From Acanthosepion esculentum (lineage: Eukaryota > Mollusca > Cephalopoda > Sepiida > Sepiidae): a DNA stretch of 64,000 bases. Shown here piece after piece: positions 45,752 to 56,456 of the stretch. Location: the NCBI GenBank assembly GCA_964036315.1, contig OZ038517.1:23635162-23699161 (forward strand). The letters are read 5' to 3'. A program made the translations under genes and the position numbers. Within the stretch, counting starts at the first letter, position 1, and every line of letters starts with the position of its first letter. The notes under the pieces are model-generated. The model was not told where the DNA came from, searched no databases, and worked only from the letters and a program-made list of their open reading frames with translations.

Positions 45752-45904
45752 TTACTTCAAACATTATTATAGTGGACACTCGTATCTGAAATAGATGCCC
45801 CATCTTTATTTGAAACAGTGTATATTAGATGTAAAACACACTGTTTAAAATAAAAAATAGGTCATCTATCTAAAAATGAGTGTCTACAATAGCGTTTGAA
45901 GTAA
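45752..45904. mobile_element. Palindromic MITE, 153 bp, TA target
   Basis: Termini TTACTTCAAACATTATTATA and, inverted, TTACTTCAAACGCTATTGTA; TA on both sides (45750-45751, 45905-45906). A half copy lies at 6115-6215 and a related end near 23090-23125. Confidence 0.8.
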
Positions 45905-45906
45905 TA

Positions 45907-45970
45907 TGAGCATGTGGCCAAGTGGTTAGAACGTTTGACCATTAAGTATGTTCGAAAGTCTTGTGCTGAA
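45907..45970 (+). pseudogene. tRNA-like fragment
   Basis: GAGCATGTGGCCAAGTGGTT resembles the acceptor, D arm and A box of a Ser/Leu tRNA. The 3' half is degraded (GTTCGAAAGTC). Probably a SINE head starting right after the MITE. Confidence 0.4.
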
Positions 45971-46500
45971 ATGAAGAATATTGATAAGACCGGAACACAC
46001 ATGTGTAGCGTTGAAGCTTTTATTAGCAGCATCACCTGCTATGGGAAGGGTGAGTGCAACACCCCAAATAGCGGTAGTTGAAGCCTCGTTTTGAGACATA
46101 TGACAATACCCATGGTCAAATATCACCATGGTCAATTTTCTTTGTTATCGTCCTTGGGAGGCGCTCCCTGCATGTGGCACCTTTGGGAAGTACCTTAATA
46201 CCATACCACAAGTTGACACAAGCCTTGTGAGTGAAATTGGATAGAAATATTTGGGAGCTGAGAACAGTTGTGCTTGTACAAAATCACAAGTCATCATGAC
46301 CAAGAGTTTCAGCATACTGGCCTTGTTCAGACTGTTGATCACACCAGATAATGCACTATCTCCCAGAAACTGTAACTAAGTTCCTCCCAGCATAGTTGCA
46401 GTATAAACAGGTAGGCTCTGTGGGTGCCGAACAAGTGAAAATGTGCCTGAGCTGGCGTCTGCAACAGGGATTGGCTAACCACCCTTGTAGACAGGCATAC
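45971..46500. other. No recognised gene
   Basis: Contains CAGGGATTGGCTAACC (about 46466-46481), a lone hAT-type end similar to the one at 9201. Minus ORFs of 65-69 aa are unsupported. Confidence 0.4.
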
Positions 46501-46520
46501 TCAGATACAAACAGTCAGCC

Positions 46521-46554
<34 letters not shown>

Positions 46555-46580
46555 CAAATATGTGGATGTAGATCCGACGG

Positions 46581-46703
46581 TATGATGAAAATGTGGAAAA
46601 GACAAAGCAAAATCCGAATATGTGAGTTTACTGAGCAAAACAAAAAACAAAATAAAAAACTAAACTTACATATTCGGATTTTGCTTTGTCTTTTCCACAT
46701 TTT

Positions 46704-46710
<7 letters not shown>
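46581..46710. repeat. Hairpin, 50-bp arms, between two (TA)n tracts
   Basis: 46581-46630 (TATGATGAAAATGTGGAAAA...) and 46661-46710 are inverted copies with one mismatch around a 30-bp A-rich loop. (TA)n lies at 46523-46550 and at 46709-46753. The 141-aa and 64-aa ORFs through it are artefacts. Confidence 0.93.
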
Positions 46711-46755
<45 letters not shown>

Positions 46756-46889
46756 AAAAGTGTGGTTTGTTCTGCACAAAGCCTTCACCACTATAATCAA
46801 ATCATATGTGCCGGTGTCTAGGTTGTCGGTTCCTAGGAACTGAGCTGCTTGACCCTCATATGTTGAATCCGATGGGAGAGTCAACCATA

Positions 46890-47352
46890 TATGTATAGGG
46901 CCAGCATGTACTACCCACAACCGCAGGAGGCAAGTCTGACTGGGCAGTTCTTTGTGACCCTCGCCATCTTATCAACATTTACTTTTTCTACCTACATTTA
47001 AATACGTTACAAATTAAACTAAGAAGCACAACTGACTATTAAAGGATAAAAGATTTTTAAAGATTTTGACTTTCTGTGTTCTTTCTTTTTACGCCTAAAT
47101 CTGTGAATTTATTTTTTTACTTTTACAACAGGCTAAATGTGATATTAAATTTTTTGTGCCCCAGCTGTCTACCTTTTTCTTTGATCTGAAACAAAGTGGT
47201 AAGAGATGAAAAGAACTTTGTCGCAAAAAGATACAACTAGGAACCTTGGCAACGCAAGCTCCAACTACCCACTTGGTTAAAATAGCACTTACAATATTAC
47301 AGTGGAATTTCAGAAAATTCTCCACATCATAGATTCACTTGCACCAGCCTTG
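46890..47352. mobile_element. MITE with GGCTGGTG-type ends, copy 2
   Basis: GGGCCAGCATGTACTACCC at the left and CTTGCACCAGCC at 47340. The interior shares TTATCAACATTTACTTTTTC-like text and GACTATTAAAGGATAAAA with the copy at 41415. Confidence 0.6.
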
Positions 47353-47479
47353 TATATAAACAGAGTGCGATGGATAAATTGTCGTCTAAACTATGCAAAA
47401 ATGAAAATAACACTGATATCTCATTTTAACAAATATATTTACCAAAATTATACAAAAATATCTTGAAATAGTAAAGAGT

Positions 47480-47860
47480 AAATTCATTCAATAAAATCAA
47501 CATTAGCTTCAACCACAGCCTCCCAATGACTTTGGAATCTTCTGCAGTCTCCTTGTTTAAGTTGGAGAATGCTGCCATAATCCTTGCCTTCAGTTCATCT
47601 TTCATGTTACCTCCTCAAGGCATTTGATGTAGGCCTCCGTGTTGAGTCTGAAGCCCTCACCAACAAATTCAGTTCTTTTCTTATCAGAATGAGTTTTCTG
47701 AGCTGCTGTATCTTCGTAATCACCATTAGATTCATCCAACTCTTTCCTAATCCTCTGCACTATCCTCAGATTGGCCCCCAAACACTCTGAAATGTTTGTA
47801 TTGGAAGCTTCCAGTGCAAATGCCAATTCAGTACAGCATGTTGTTTCCAAATTTCTAGTG
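47480..47860 (-). pseudogene. mariner-type transposase, twice internally deleted
   Basis: Minus strand from about 47850: an N-terminal helix-turn-helix (ISECLGANLRIVQRIRKELD) followed by a linker with KKRTEFVGE. It then passes directly into RLNTEAYIKCLEEV, which in the intact family lies far downstream in the catalytic domain. After a stop at 47602 the C-terminal text follows in other frames (MKDELKARIMAAFSNLNKET near 47600-47550; HWEAVVEANVDFIE near 47530). So at least two blocks are missing, one holding the first catalytic Asp and one the later catalytic residues. I recognise the family as a mariner/Tc1-type transposase common in octopus gene models. No terminal inverted repeat pair was found. 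Non-functional. Confidence 0.75.
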
Positions 47861-48188
47861 AAGTGAGTTGCATGATGGTGCTCTTGTTCTCACAGATGGT
47901 GCCCAACTGACCCTACTATACTGTGCAGTTGACAAAATCAAAAACAAACAATTCACATGTGCAAAATTAAAAATATAAAATGGCGATAAGAAAAATTTGA
48001 TTAATCTTTTAAAGTTTTTCTAGTATTATTAAATTTTTCCATTTGGTGGGAGTGTATAAATGTTTGTACTGTCTTGTTCCAAACACTTTTGGCCACTTCT
48101 TTAGCTATTTTCAAGACATTTGTTAAATGTTATTAATTTCTTTCAATGGTTGTCTTTTAAGATGTAATTGTGTGATGCATACATATTC

Positions 48189-48283
48189 CTAAGCAGTCAC
48201 CCATCTAGAAACTGTCTAGGCTTGACATTACTTAACTTCAGTGATTGTATAAGAACTGGTGTTTCAACATGATATGGCTGTAA
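48189..48283 (-). pseudogene. 5S rRNA-derived sequence, minus strand
   Basis: Minus strand: GCCATATCATGTTGAAACAC, then ATCACTGAAGTTAAGTAATG and CTAGATGGGTGACTG, in 5S order (5' region, box A, box C). Diverged; not a working gene. Confidence 0.7.
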
Positions 48284-48435
48284 GTGTGAATTGAGATCAA
48301 ACCAAAGATCTCTAAATTCAACAAATTTTGATGCTTATTTGAACATAAAATCAGAAATGTATTTACTAATTTTTGTATGTGTCTTATAAATTATTTTTAC
48401 TATGAATTAAAAACACAAGCAAATATAAGTAACGT

Positions 48436-48560
48436 TGTACAATATTTACATTGTTTGGACAGTTGTCCTCATCTTTATTGTCATATTCACAATGTTTCAA
48501 ATAAATGTAAATAGTGTAAATAGTTACAATACTTCATCTCAGAAATATAGAGACAGTAGC
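48436..48560. mobile_element. T39 element reduced to its two ends
   Basis: TATTTACATTGTTTGGACAG and TGTCCTCATCTTTATTGTCA (left end), then directly GTAAATAGTGTAAATAG and ACTTCATCTCAGAAATATAG (right end). The tRNA-like interior is deleted. Shows that the full terminal repeat extends to AATATAGAGACAG. Confidence 0.7.
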
Positions 48561-49020
48561 TTAAAAGACACCCTAGCAGGTCCTAGCTGTGAAGGTCTGG
48601 ATTGGTGGAACAAAGAAATGTAGCTTGTTGCAAGAGGTGAGCAACATTTTGTCTGTAGGGAAAGAGGTTGTAAGGTGGAAGACAATTCATCACCCAAAAT
48701 GCCACACAAATGCTTTTGAACTCTATGAAGACTGCAAAGTGAGGACTAGGCAGCTGCATCCCAGTTATGACAGCAATACACCATTTTTCATTTGATTTGG
48801 CTCTTGTAAAGATAGAGCAGTGCAGGAGGAGTAAGGTACTTTATGAAGCAGCAAAAGGAACTGATCATTTTTCCAGCATCTTTAGTGAGGGATCATATGT
48901 ACAAATTCTGCTTGAAGTCTGTAGCGAGCTTGAATCTCAACAGATGTTCAAGGCTAGGAGTCTAATTGGGAGTGTAATCACTCATTATGACTGGAGAAAT
49001 TTCAGGATCTGCTTGGTGAT
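48561..49020. other. No recognised gene
   Basis: Less AT-rich than its surroundings. Two overlapping ORFs (62-89 aa) lack motifs and switch frame. Could be the remains of a coding transposon, but I cannot name one. Confidence 0.35.
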
Positions 49021-49024
49021 GATG

Positions 49025-49143
49025 GAATGTGACTAGCTTTGTTTTGGAGGTATAGAATGTTACTAGCTTTGTTTTGGAGGGATTGAATGTTACTAGCTTT
49101 GTTTTGGAGGTGTGGGATGTTACCAGATTGGTTTTTGGAGGCT
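49025..49143. repeat. 30-bp minisatellite, four units
   Basis: GAATGTTACTAGCTTTGTTT and variants start at 49025, 49055, 49085 and 49115 (period exactly 30). Confidence 0.92.
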
Positions 49144-49149
49144 TCTTCC

Positions 49150-50590
49150 TCACTGAATTGTGTGAGATGTATTGAGATGATCAACCCTATTTAACAATGA
49201 GCAGTTGTTAAATCCTGTCATGGGAACTGAGAGAGAATAAATTTCACTTTCTTGCAACTAATTTCTTCAAATTTTCTTTAACTGCTTTTAAAGGTCACAT
49301 TGTTACCAAGACAATATAGTATAATTGTACTTTTCTTATCTGGTACACTGTGGTCTGTCAACTCACACATTCTGACATGTTTTGAGTCTGCTGCTAGAAC
49401 TCAATTTCAAATTACAGTTTAACAATTCAGCTACTTATAAAACTTATTAAACTGAATGGATAAAAAACTAAGTGCAGTTTAGAACCAAATTAAAAATCTC
49501 TAAATTTGACAATTTTTTATGCTTTTTAATGTCTGTTAATGTGTTCAAGATCAATAAATCACTTTTCAGTAGAGTAATATATATGCCTATGTCTGTGTTG
49601 TGCGTGAGTGGCTTACTAAAGTCTAAAATACAAAGCCCAGACACATCTCATTTCTTTGATCAATACTTCTGTTAGGATTCAGAAGATGCTTATCCCCCTT
49701 GGGTGGAGATAAGTCATGTGGGTCACATGACAGTTGCTTCATAACATCCCTCCATGCAGTGACAAATGTGGCAATTAAATTCAGTTCGTTTTACAGCAGC
49801 CAAACAGTGAGGTTGCTTTCTTTAGCTTGCTCTCCCCTGGTCTGGGCAGAGGCTAAATCTGCCCACCCAGCAGCTTACAAGTCCATGATCCTGCTTCCAT
49901 CTGGGAATATATCTTTCTGAAACTCCAGCTTGTAGTCCTCAGTTTGGGAAAACCCAAGACACACTGTTTCCCATTTGTGGAATATGTCCTCGCAAGGGAC
50001 ATAGATGAATCTGGCCTGTGTGAATCTGGAGTCCTAAACATGGCTTCTTCAGACATGGGAGTATCTCCATATTATATGTAAGACCCTTAATTTTTGTTTC
50101 TCCTTACATTCTGCTTCACTGTGTAGATATGATATATTATTCTACATATAGGACATGTACATATATGCATATATACTTTTGTGTATGTCTTTAGTATAAA
50201 AGTCTCTCTGAGAACAAAGCTTGTTTGTCATTCCTTTCCCTTTCAGCAATTTCATTCCATCCGTGAAGTATGGTGTTATTATATCATCAATATAATAATG
50301 CCCATAATGGGGGAAAATGGAAAATAAAGCTTTCTTCCCTAGCTCTTTTCCATTACACTTTTTTAGAATGAGCAAGAAAGACTAGCTACCATGACTAGAG
50401 GTGGTCATTTTATACCTCAGTGTTTTTGAAGAAAATTTTTAAAAAACTATATAAATTAAAATGTATAACTTACTGTGTTTGCATGTGTGGATGTAATGTA
50501 TATGCCCATGTCTGTGTTGTGCTTGAGTGATTTACATAAGCTTACTATTATCTAAAGTACAAAGTCCAAACAAATCTAATTTCTTAGAGC
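49150..50590. other. No recognised feature
   Basis: Apparently unique DNA. Two similar segments (ATATGCCTATGTCTGTGTTG at 49580 and ATATGCCCATGTCTGTGTTG at 50499, each followed by GAGTG and TTACTA-type text) show a local duplication about 920 bp apart. Confidence 0.45.
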
Positions 50591-50594
50591 ATTA

Positions 50595-50852
50595 CAGTGG
50601 AACCTCAATTTAACAAACTAACAGAAGGAATCGTCTATTAAAGCTGTTTGTCTGTTAATTTGAAGCACTTATTTTTTGTAGCCTTAAAAATCTCAGTACA
50701 GCACAAGATTATTGTAAATAAATGTAAATACAGTATATATGTATGTGTATTTTATTTTTAAGTTACCATAAAGCTTTAAATAAAGTTTTAAAAGTTTTAA
50801 AGTTAAATCTGGAGTCCTTTGGTTCCAGGACTGTTAATTCAAGGTTTTACTG
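50595..50852. mobile_element. pogo/Tigger-like MITE, 258 bp
   Basis: Ends CAGTGGAACCTCAATTTAAC and, inverted, CAGTAAAACCTTGAATTAAC; TA at 50593-50594 and 50853-50854. Typical pogo/Tigger-type termini. Confidence 0.8.
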
Positions 50853-51002
50853 TACTTCTGTAGAATAAGTTAAAAAGGATAGGTGCAGTGAGTGGGGGTT
50901 TCCCTGAGGGGTCAGTTTCAGTTTTACAGCATTTTATGCTGTAGTGTTTTTTAAGAAAAACTTTAAAAATCTACAAAAATCTAAATTTGCTAAAAATAAC
51001 AA

Positions 51003-51215
51003 CATCTGTCTATATTTCTGAGATGAGGTAGTGTAACTATTTACATCGTTTGGACTGTTGTCCTCATCTTTAATGCCATATTCACAATGTTTCAGCCATT
51101 GTACAGTTTGGCCCTTTTCAGGCGATATACATTGGAATTTCAAACCAAACTCTTTACTTAATCCCCGGGGGGTAGATTGCTCTAATTCCACATGCCATGC
51201 CTTTTTTGGATATCT
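51003..51215 (-). mobile_element. T39 element, 3' half in minus orientation
   Basis: CTGTCTATATTTCTGAGATG, GGACTGTTGTCCTCATC, TTTCAGCCATTGTAC and AATTCCACATGCCATG are the reverse complement of the right half of the family. Confidence 0.75.
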
Positions 51216-51315
51216 CAGTTTCAGTTAATTCCCTTTGGTAACTTTACATAATAGATTAGCACTCTTTTCTTTGTTTCTCAGGAAGTTTTTTTTTTACTGT
51301 TTCTTAATACTTTGA

Positions 51316-51640
51316 GCTTACAGCTATATCACATTGAAAGACTGGTTCTCATATGATCACTGAAGTTAAGCAACATTGAGACTGATCAATACTTAGATGG
51401 GTGACTGCTTGGGAATCCTCAGTGTCATAAACTTGGATGTGCAGGTGGTTTTAATGGATAATGGCTCAGAACTGGAAACTGGTGAGCCGAGTTCTCATTC
51501 AGGCCAGGTTCATTATCTTTGCTTACATGCAAATACCCCTGAGAAAGGAATCAATCCACTTCTTCATCCTCCCAGCTATGGGTTAATTAGTAGGACTTGT
51601 ATCAATAAATCATTATTATCTCAAAAATTTTTTTACAATC
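51316..51640 (+). mobile_element. Composite 5S/tRNA-like SINE, copy 1
   Basis: 5S-derived head (ATCACTGAAGTTAAGCAACA; ACTTAGATGGGTGACTGCTT; GGGAATCC). It is followed by a tRNA-like part (GGTGGTTTTAATGGATAATG; GAGTTCTCATTC) and a body AAATACCCCTGAGAAAGGAA, ending CCAGCTATGGGTTAA. The same order is at 62646-62960. Two pol III promoter types in tandem in one repeat. Confidence 0.72.
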
Positions 51641-51904
51641 TTAAAATATTTTCTGGCTTTAAATAACCTGCAATTATTATTTCTCCTTTAGCTGTGGAAA
51701 TATAGTAAAGTAGACTGGACTCTTTTGCTTTGTTAGAGCAACTATTTTCTGAGAGGGATGATTCAGAATTCAAAACCACGGAAATAGTCAACAGGAAACC
51801 ACTTCACTGTTTCTCAAAAACAGTCATGACAACGTAGTTATTAAAAGGAATCTGTGGAGAGCCATGATCGCCTTTTTCCTGAAGGGATACCATGTGTCTT
51901 CAGA

Positions 51905-52460
51905 ACATAAGTAGGGTTGCCAACCATCCTGCAAAATGCGGGTTTGTTTCACATTTTGAAAGTTCTGGGTATGATGATAAACTACATCCGGCAGCAAGGC
52001 TTTTGATTGGAGATTTTGAGGAGGGTGGAAATTCATCTTAATTGCTGTTGCTCCCAGGTCCACCCTGACCTAGGTGATAGTACTATAATAGCATCTCTAT
52101 GGGTGATTTAATGCCAAAATCTAAATATTTTCAACACAATTTTATGACTTCAACTAAATATATTTTGAATGCAATTATATGTCTTCAACTACAGAAAATG
52201 TATTGTTGGTCATTTTGCTATAAAATGTATTGTTGGTAATCGTACTATATTGCTGGTCATTTTGTTTTAAAATTGTATTGTTGGTAATTTGACTATAAAT
52301 ATATATTATTGGCAATTTTTTTATATGAAAATGTATTGCTGGTATTTTTACCATAAAAATGTATTTTTTATACTTTCATAGTCAGTGTTTTGTTTTTGTT
52401 TGGAGGTGTCACTATTTTTACCCATAGTTGGGACCCTAACAAGTGTTACCACCCCGGTAA
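51905..52460. repeat. VNTR-core repeat: inverted tail joined to a plus-strand head and core
   Basis: 51905-52070 is the family tail in reverse complement (GATGATAAACTACATCC; CAGGTCCACCCTGACC). 52075-52460 is a plus-strand head and core (GGTGATTTAATGCC; ATGTATTGTTGGTAATTTG-like units), tail starting CCCATAGTTGGGACC and cut at CCACCCCGGTAATAC. Confidence 0.7.
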
Positions 52461-52469
52461 TACGTGTTA

Positions 52470-54159
52470 AAAAATATGGTGTCGCGTGGAGAATAATTAT
52501 TTATGCTGGCAATATTCATTGTATGCAGAATCAAGATAAGAAATAAATGCTTAACTAAAGCGGTCGGGTAACTGAAACGGAAACAACATGGAGAACTTTA
52601 TTTCGCTTATTTGTCCGTTTTAAGCCTAAGCGAGGAAAGAAAGTGTATTTTACTTTCTTTTTTTTTTCGTTGGTAGGTTTGTTATTTTGAGAAAAATATG
52701 TAAATTAAAATAATTTTTAATTATTTCAAAGGAGTTTTTTTTCACTCATTTCTGTTGAGTGTTGAGTGTTTATCACAACAGTTCAACCGTTTTACCTCCT
52801 CCAGTTTAGAAGTGTCTGTCGCACACGATTATGTTTGGGAAAGATTGAAGTGTCCGATGGTCGAAACGTTTATCAAAAGAAAAAAACATAAACTGAAAAA
52901 CAATTGATCCGAAATTGTATTAATTATTTTTAGCAGTAAATAAAACACTATTACTAATTAATTATCACAGATTAATTTTACGAAGAAAAAAAAAAAAAAA
53001 AAATCCAACTGAATTTTTTTTTTTTTTTTCATTCGTGGAACACAAAAAAAAAAAATGTAATGTTTCCGCGCGCACTTCGGGGATCGAACTCATATAGTTT
53101 TTATTACAAAGACTAAAAAATTGATACGTGATTACCATTTACAAGTTCTGCTTGCAGTATTTTTTAATACATTTTTTTTTTTAAATTAGTTAAATTATAT
53201 AAAATAAAAAATGAAGAAGAAAAAGCGATGCGGTGTGCTTTCAGTAAAAAAAAAAAAAAAAAGTCTACATAACTAAGTTAAAAAATTAATTAAATTAGGG
53301 AGCGTAAAAAAAGGAGAGGAGTGTTATTCTTGCAATTATTTTAAATTAAATAAATATATTTTTGGAAGTTTTAATTTTTATTATAATTGCAGGAAAATTG
53401 AAAGAAATTAACCGTAAAAAAAGAAACTACTTTTTTTAGTTTAAACTCAAAAAAGTAATTTATGCAATTTTTAAAACTTTTCTAGTTTTCGTTATATCAA
53501 AAAGAGAGTTAATGACAATTGAAAAAATGAGTAAATAAACATACAAACTTTTTTTTTTAAATTAAAGCTTCATTTATTTTTTTTTGTAAGTTTTAAAAAA
53601 ATACGCACATATTTTTAAAAGTGTCACCTTAAAGAAAAAAAAGAACAATTTTGTATGAATGCCGCTAGTCTAAAAGCGGGGAAAAAGAAAGAAACAAAAT
53701 ACTTAGGTACGACTCAGTGTGATGTGTAGTGTGGTCTGCTCTTGTCTCTAAGCAAGCGGGATTTTACCTTACCAACCAGTCGTTATATGGTTCTAGTAGA
53801 CAACATTGTCAGTAACTATTGTTGCTGACTTACTAAGTCTACGGACATTCATTTTAATGTCATGCATTGTTTCAATCCGTCCCCCACGCGTACAAATAAT
53901 TGAATATGCTAGTTTCTCAAGCTTAAAAGATGTCTAAGGGAACAGAACAAAAAAAAAATGCACTTAAATCGCTCTCTCTATCCAGTAGTACTGTAGTACA
54001 CACATCATAAAAAGAAGTGTTTCGTTTTATTTTAAAAACATTTGAAGCTCTTTTTTTCTAGTAGTTGGAATTTAATTTAAGTGCGTTATCTCAGACTCTT
54101 TTTCTTTCTGTACGTTAAAAAATAAAATTATATCGCCGGCACCAAAAAGAACCTTTCAA
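52470..54159. other. Repeat-poor region upstream of the 54160 exon
   Basis: No transposon ends or tandem arrays found. Would contain promoter and 5'UTR if the exon is real. No single promoter element could be assigned. Confidence 0.35.
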
Positions 54160-54449
54160 ATGAATGAGAAACTACAAGAAAAGGATTTTATACCGAAATT
54201 ATTTCTAACTTTACCTTCACCGGATCAACGAGGTCCTAACCCACTTAATTCAACACCTGTAAGTTATTTAAGCAAAAAACACGATGGTTCTAAAGGAGAA
54301 AGTGCGGACTTTTCGTTTGGATTACCTAAAGAAAATGATATTTCTGGGACAGACTCTGAACCATTGGAAAGTTTACCTACCAAAGATGAATCTTCCAGTC
54401 CAGGATTGATACAGTTAAAATTGTCATCGATTTTTCAGAATGGAAACAG
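54160..54449 (+). CDS. Candidate first coding exon of an unrecognised gene
   Basis: Starts at ATG 54160; the same frame is open back to a TAA at 54073-54075, so this is the first available start. It encodes 96 complete codons and then meets ACAG|GTAAAA at 54446-54455, a good splice donor that leaves phase 2; read on, the frame stops at once. The protein piece is hydrophilic and low in hydrophobics apart from FIPKLFLTLPSP at residues 10-21. It is rich in S, P, K, E and D, with repeated SP/TP dipeptides (LPSPDQ, NSTPV, SSSPGL) and an acidic stretch (ISGTDSEPLESL). It ends LIQLKLSSIFQNGN. It looks disordered and regulatory rather than enzymatic. The surrounding 53-61 kb is the least repeat-laden part of the window, which fits a host gene with a long first intron. 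Downstream exons were not found. Function unknown. Confidence 0.5.
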
Positions 54450-55659
54450 GTAAAAATAAAAAAAATAATTTTATTAATTCTAAAACAAATCGAGCTTAAG
54501 TTCTGATATTTATTTTATTATTTATTGTACTTACAAGGATGAAAATTTAACCGTTGCTTGAAACCGTGTTAAATTACAACTTTCAATTAAAAAGTTTATG
54601 GTCCTACTTTCTCCATTTAAAATTTTAAATTAAACTTCAGGAAAGAATGTCATCGCTTATTTTTTTGTATTTTTTTTCTATCTTGTAAAAAAAAAAAAAT
54701 TATTGCCAAAACAAAATGTTAGGTTATCCGAAGGAAAACTTCATCACAGAGGAATTTAAAACGTCTTTTTGAGTTTAAGAAATTTTTTTTTTTTTTCTTA
54801 AATAAAAGCATGCATCAGTTATTTGAGTAAAGCGCGCGCGCGCACACACACGTTTATCCTGTGTAAAGTGTAAACAAACTGCCAAATACAGTAATTCAAT
54901 TAATTTCTGAGGAAGGACCGAGGTGGTCTGAAATATTAAATATATATAAAAACAAATAAATACTTTCGCAAAAAAACACCCAATGTTTTTTTTTTTTTTT
55001 TTTTTTTCAGTTATTTTATCCACACACACACACACACACACCTGTCAAGTTTTTAAAACTTAACACTAACAGGTTACATTTTTTTTTTTTTTTTAAATCA
55101 ACAGTTTCAAACTGTTGATTTTAAAAAAAATGTTTTTAATGCTTTCCATGTAAAAACTAACGAAATCCTAAAAGCTTATTTTATTTTTTTATGCTAGTGC
55201 TGGGGCACTTTCAGTTTTCTTTCAGTTAGGACAGACATTTCACTTTGTTCTTGGATAAATAAGAAGAAAAACGAATTAGTTACTTTTTTTAAACTTAAAG
55301 AATTATGTTCATTAACATGTAAATATTAATTAAACAACAACGTATTCGAACTTATTACCCGGGAAAATGATTGCATTTTAGGTCCGTGTGGCGGAGAAGG
55401 AAAGGAACGACTTAGAGGTTCAGGAATTTAACATGTCAGTTTTTATTTATTTATTTATTTATTTTTTTTTTATAGCTTTCCGAAGAATTTTGATGTCGCT
55501 ATGAGGTTTTTAATTATATGGAATGAATAAATTCTGTTGTTGACACTTCTCCGTTGGCTCCTACATGTTTTCACCCATTAGAATGCAGTTTTCGTTGTCG
55601 TGGTAAACCGCGAGCTGGTCTGGTTGACAATCACTAACTAAAATAAATAAATGATTTAA

Positions 55660-55765
55660 AGTTCGATCCTCATTGGGTGCCCCATGAAAGAACCGAGTGC
55701 TACCGTGGTGTAATGATCAGCAAGTTGGACTTTCAAATCATAAGTAAGTTCAAGCCTCAGAAACT
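55660..55765 (+). mobile_element. tRNA-derived SINE fragment
   Basis: CCTCATTGGGTGCCCC, then a tRNA-like GTGCTACCGTGGTGTAATGA (A box) and AAGTTCAAGCC (B box). Related to the fragment at 22600-22720, with the order of parts suggesting two adjoining SINE pieces. Confidence 0.5.
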
Positions 55766-56289
55766 AAAAAAACTAAACTAAGTTTAAAAAAAAGAAGTAA
55801 AACTATTCTCGTAAAAATTTAATCCAATCTATCTTCGCTGGATCGACCTAGACATTTTTTTAATTGTTTTTGTGACCTAAAACAGTTCGACAATTAATTT
55901 CTCTTGTGCTTTTTTTTAATTTAAAAAAAAAAAATTTTTATTGATTACATTTTTTTAAATTTTAAATGACTGTCTAAAAATTTTAAATGGTAACTGGCTT
56001 CGTAATTTAAAAATTGCCTTTTAGGCTGTTTTGAAGCATTTTTTTATTTGCGTGTCTTTAAAAGACAAAATTATACCCCAAAGCATTTTTTATAGGTTTC
56101 TTAGCACTAACAGGTAACAATATAAACATTATGAATTGCTCTCAACACGTTTATGTCCGATTTTCAGCATAATAAAAGTAAGTTGAGAATTAAAAAAAAA
56201 AAACTTTATTTTTTGGTTGGGAGGTTATTTATTTTTTTAAGTACGTCAGTCAAATTACTCATTCCTATCATCTTTGCCCCCCCCCCCGT

Positions 56290-56456
56290 TTAGTATTACT
56301 GTATTTAGTATATTATAATTAGTACTTAGTACTGTAGTATATATATAATTAGTACTTAGTACTGTAATTAGTACTGTATTTTTAGTATATATAATTAGTA
56401 CTTAGTACTGTATTTATAATTAGTACTTAGTACTGTATTTAACAGTACTGTATTAG
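56290..56456. repeat. Minisatellite of ATAATTAGTACTTAGTACTGT units
   Basis: TAATTAGTACTTAGTACTGT recurs four to five times with spacing of about 25-55 bp and internal palindromes (TTAGTACTTAGTACTGT). Confidence 0.85.

Noticed and set aside
46396..46821. 141-aa plus ORF with YIYIYI stretches
   Set aside because: Runs through two (TA)n tracts and a perfect hairpin; product of simple sequence, as are the similar ORFs at 23568-23888 and 42477-42710.
43877..54449. The two candidate coding segments as exons of one gene or paralogues
   Set aside because: They are on opposite strands, diverge from each other and share no recognisable residues beyond a general S/T-P-rich composition.
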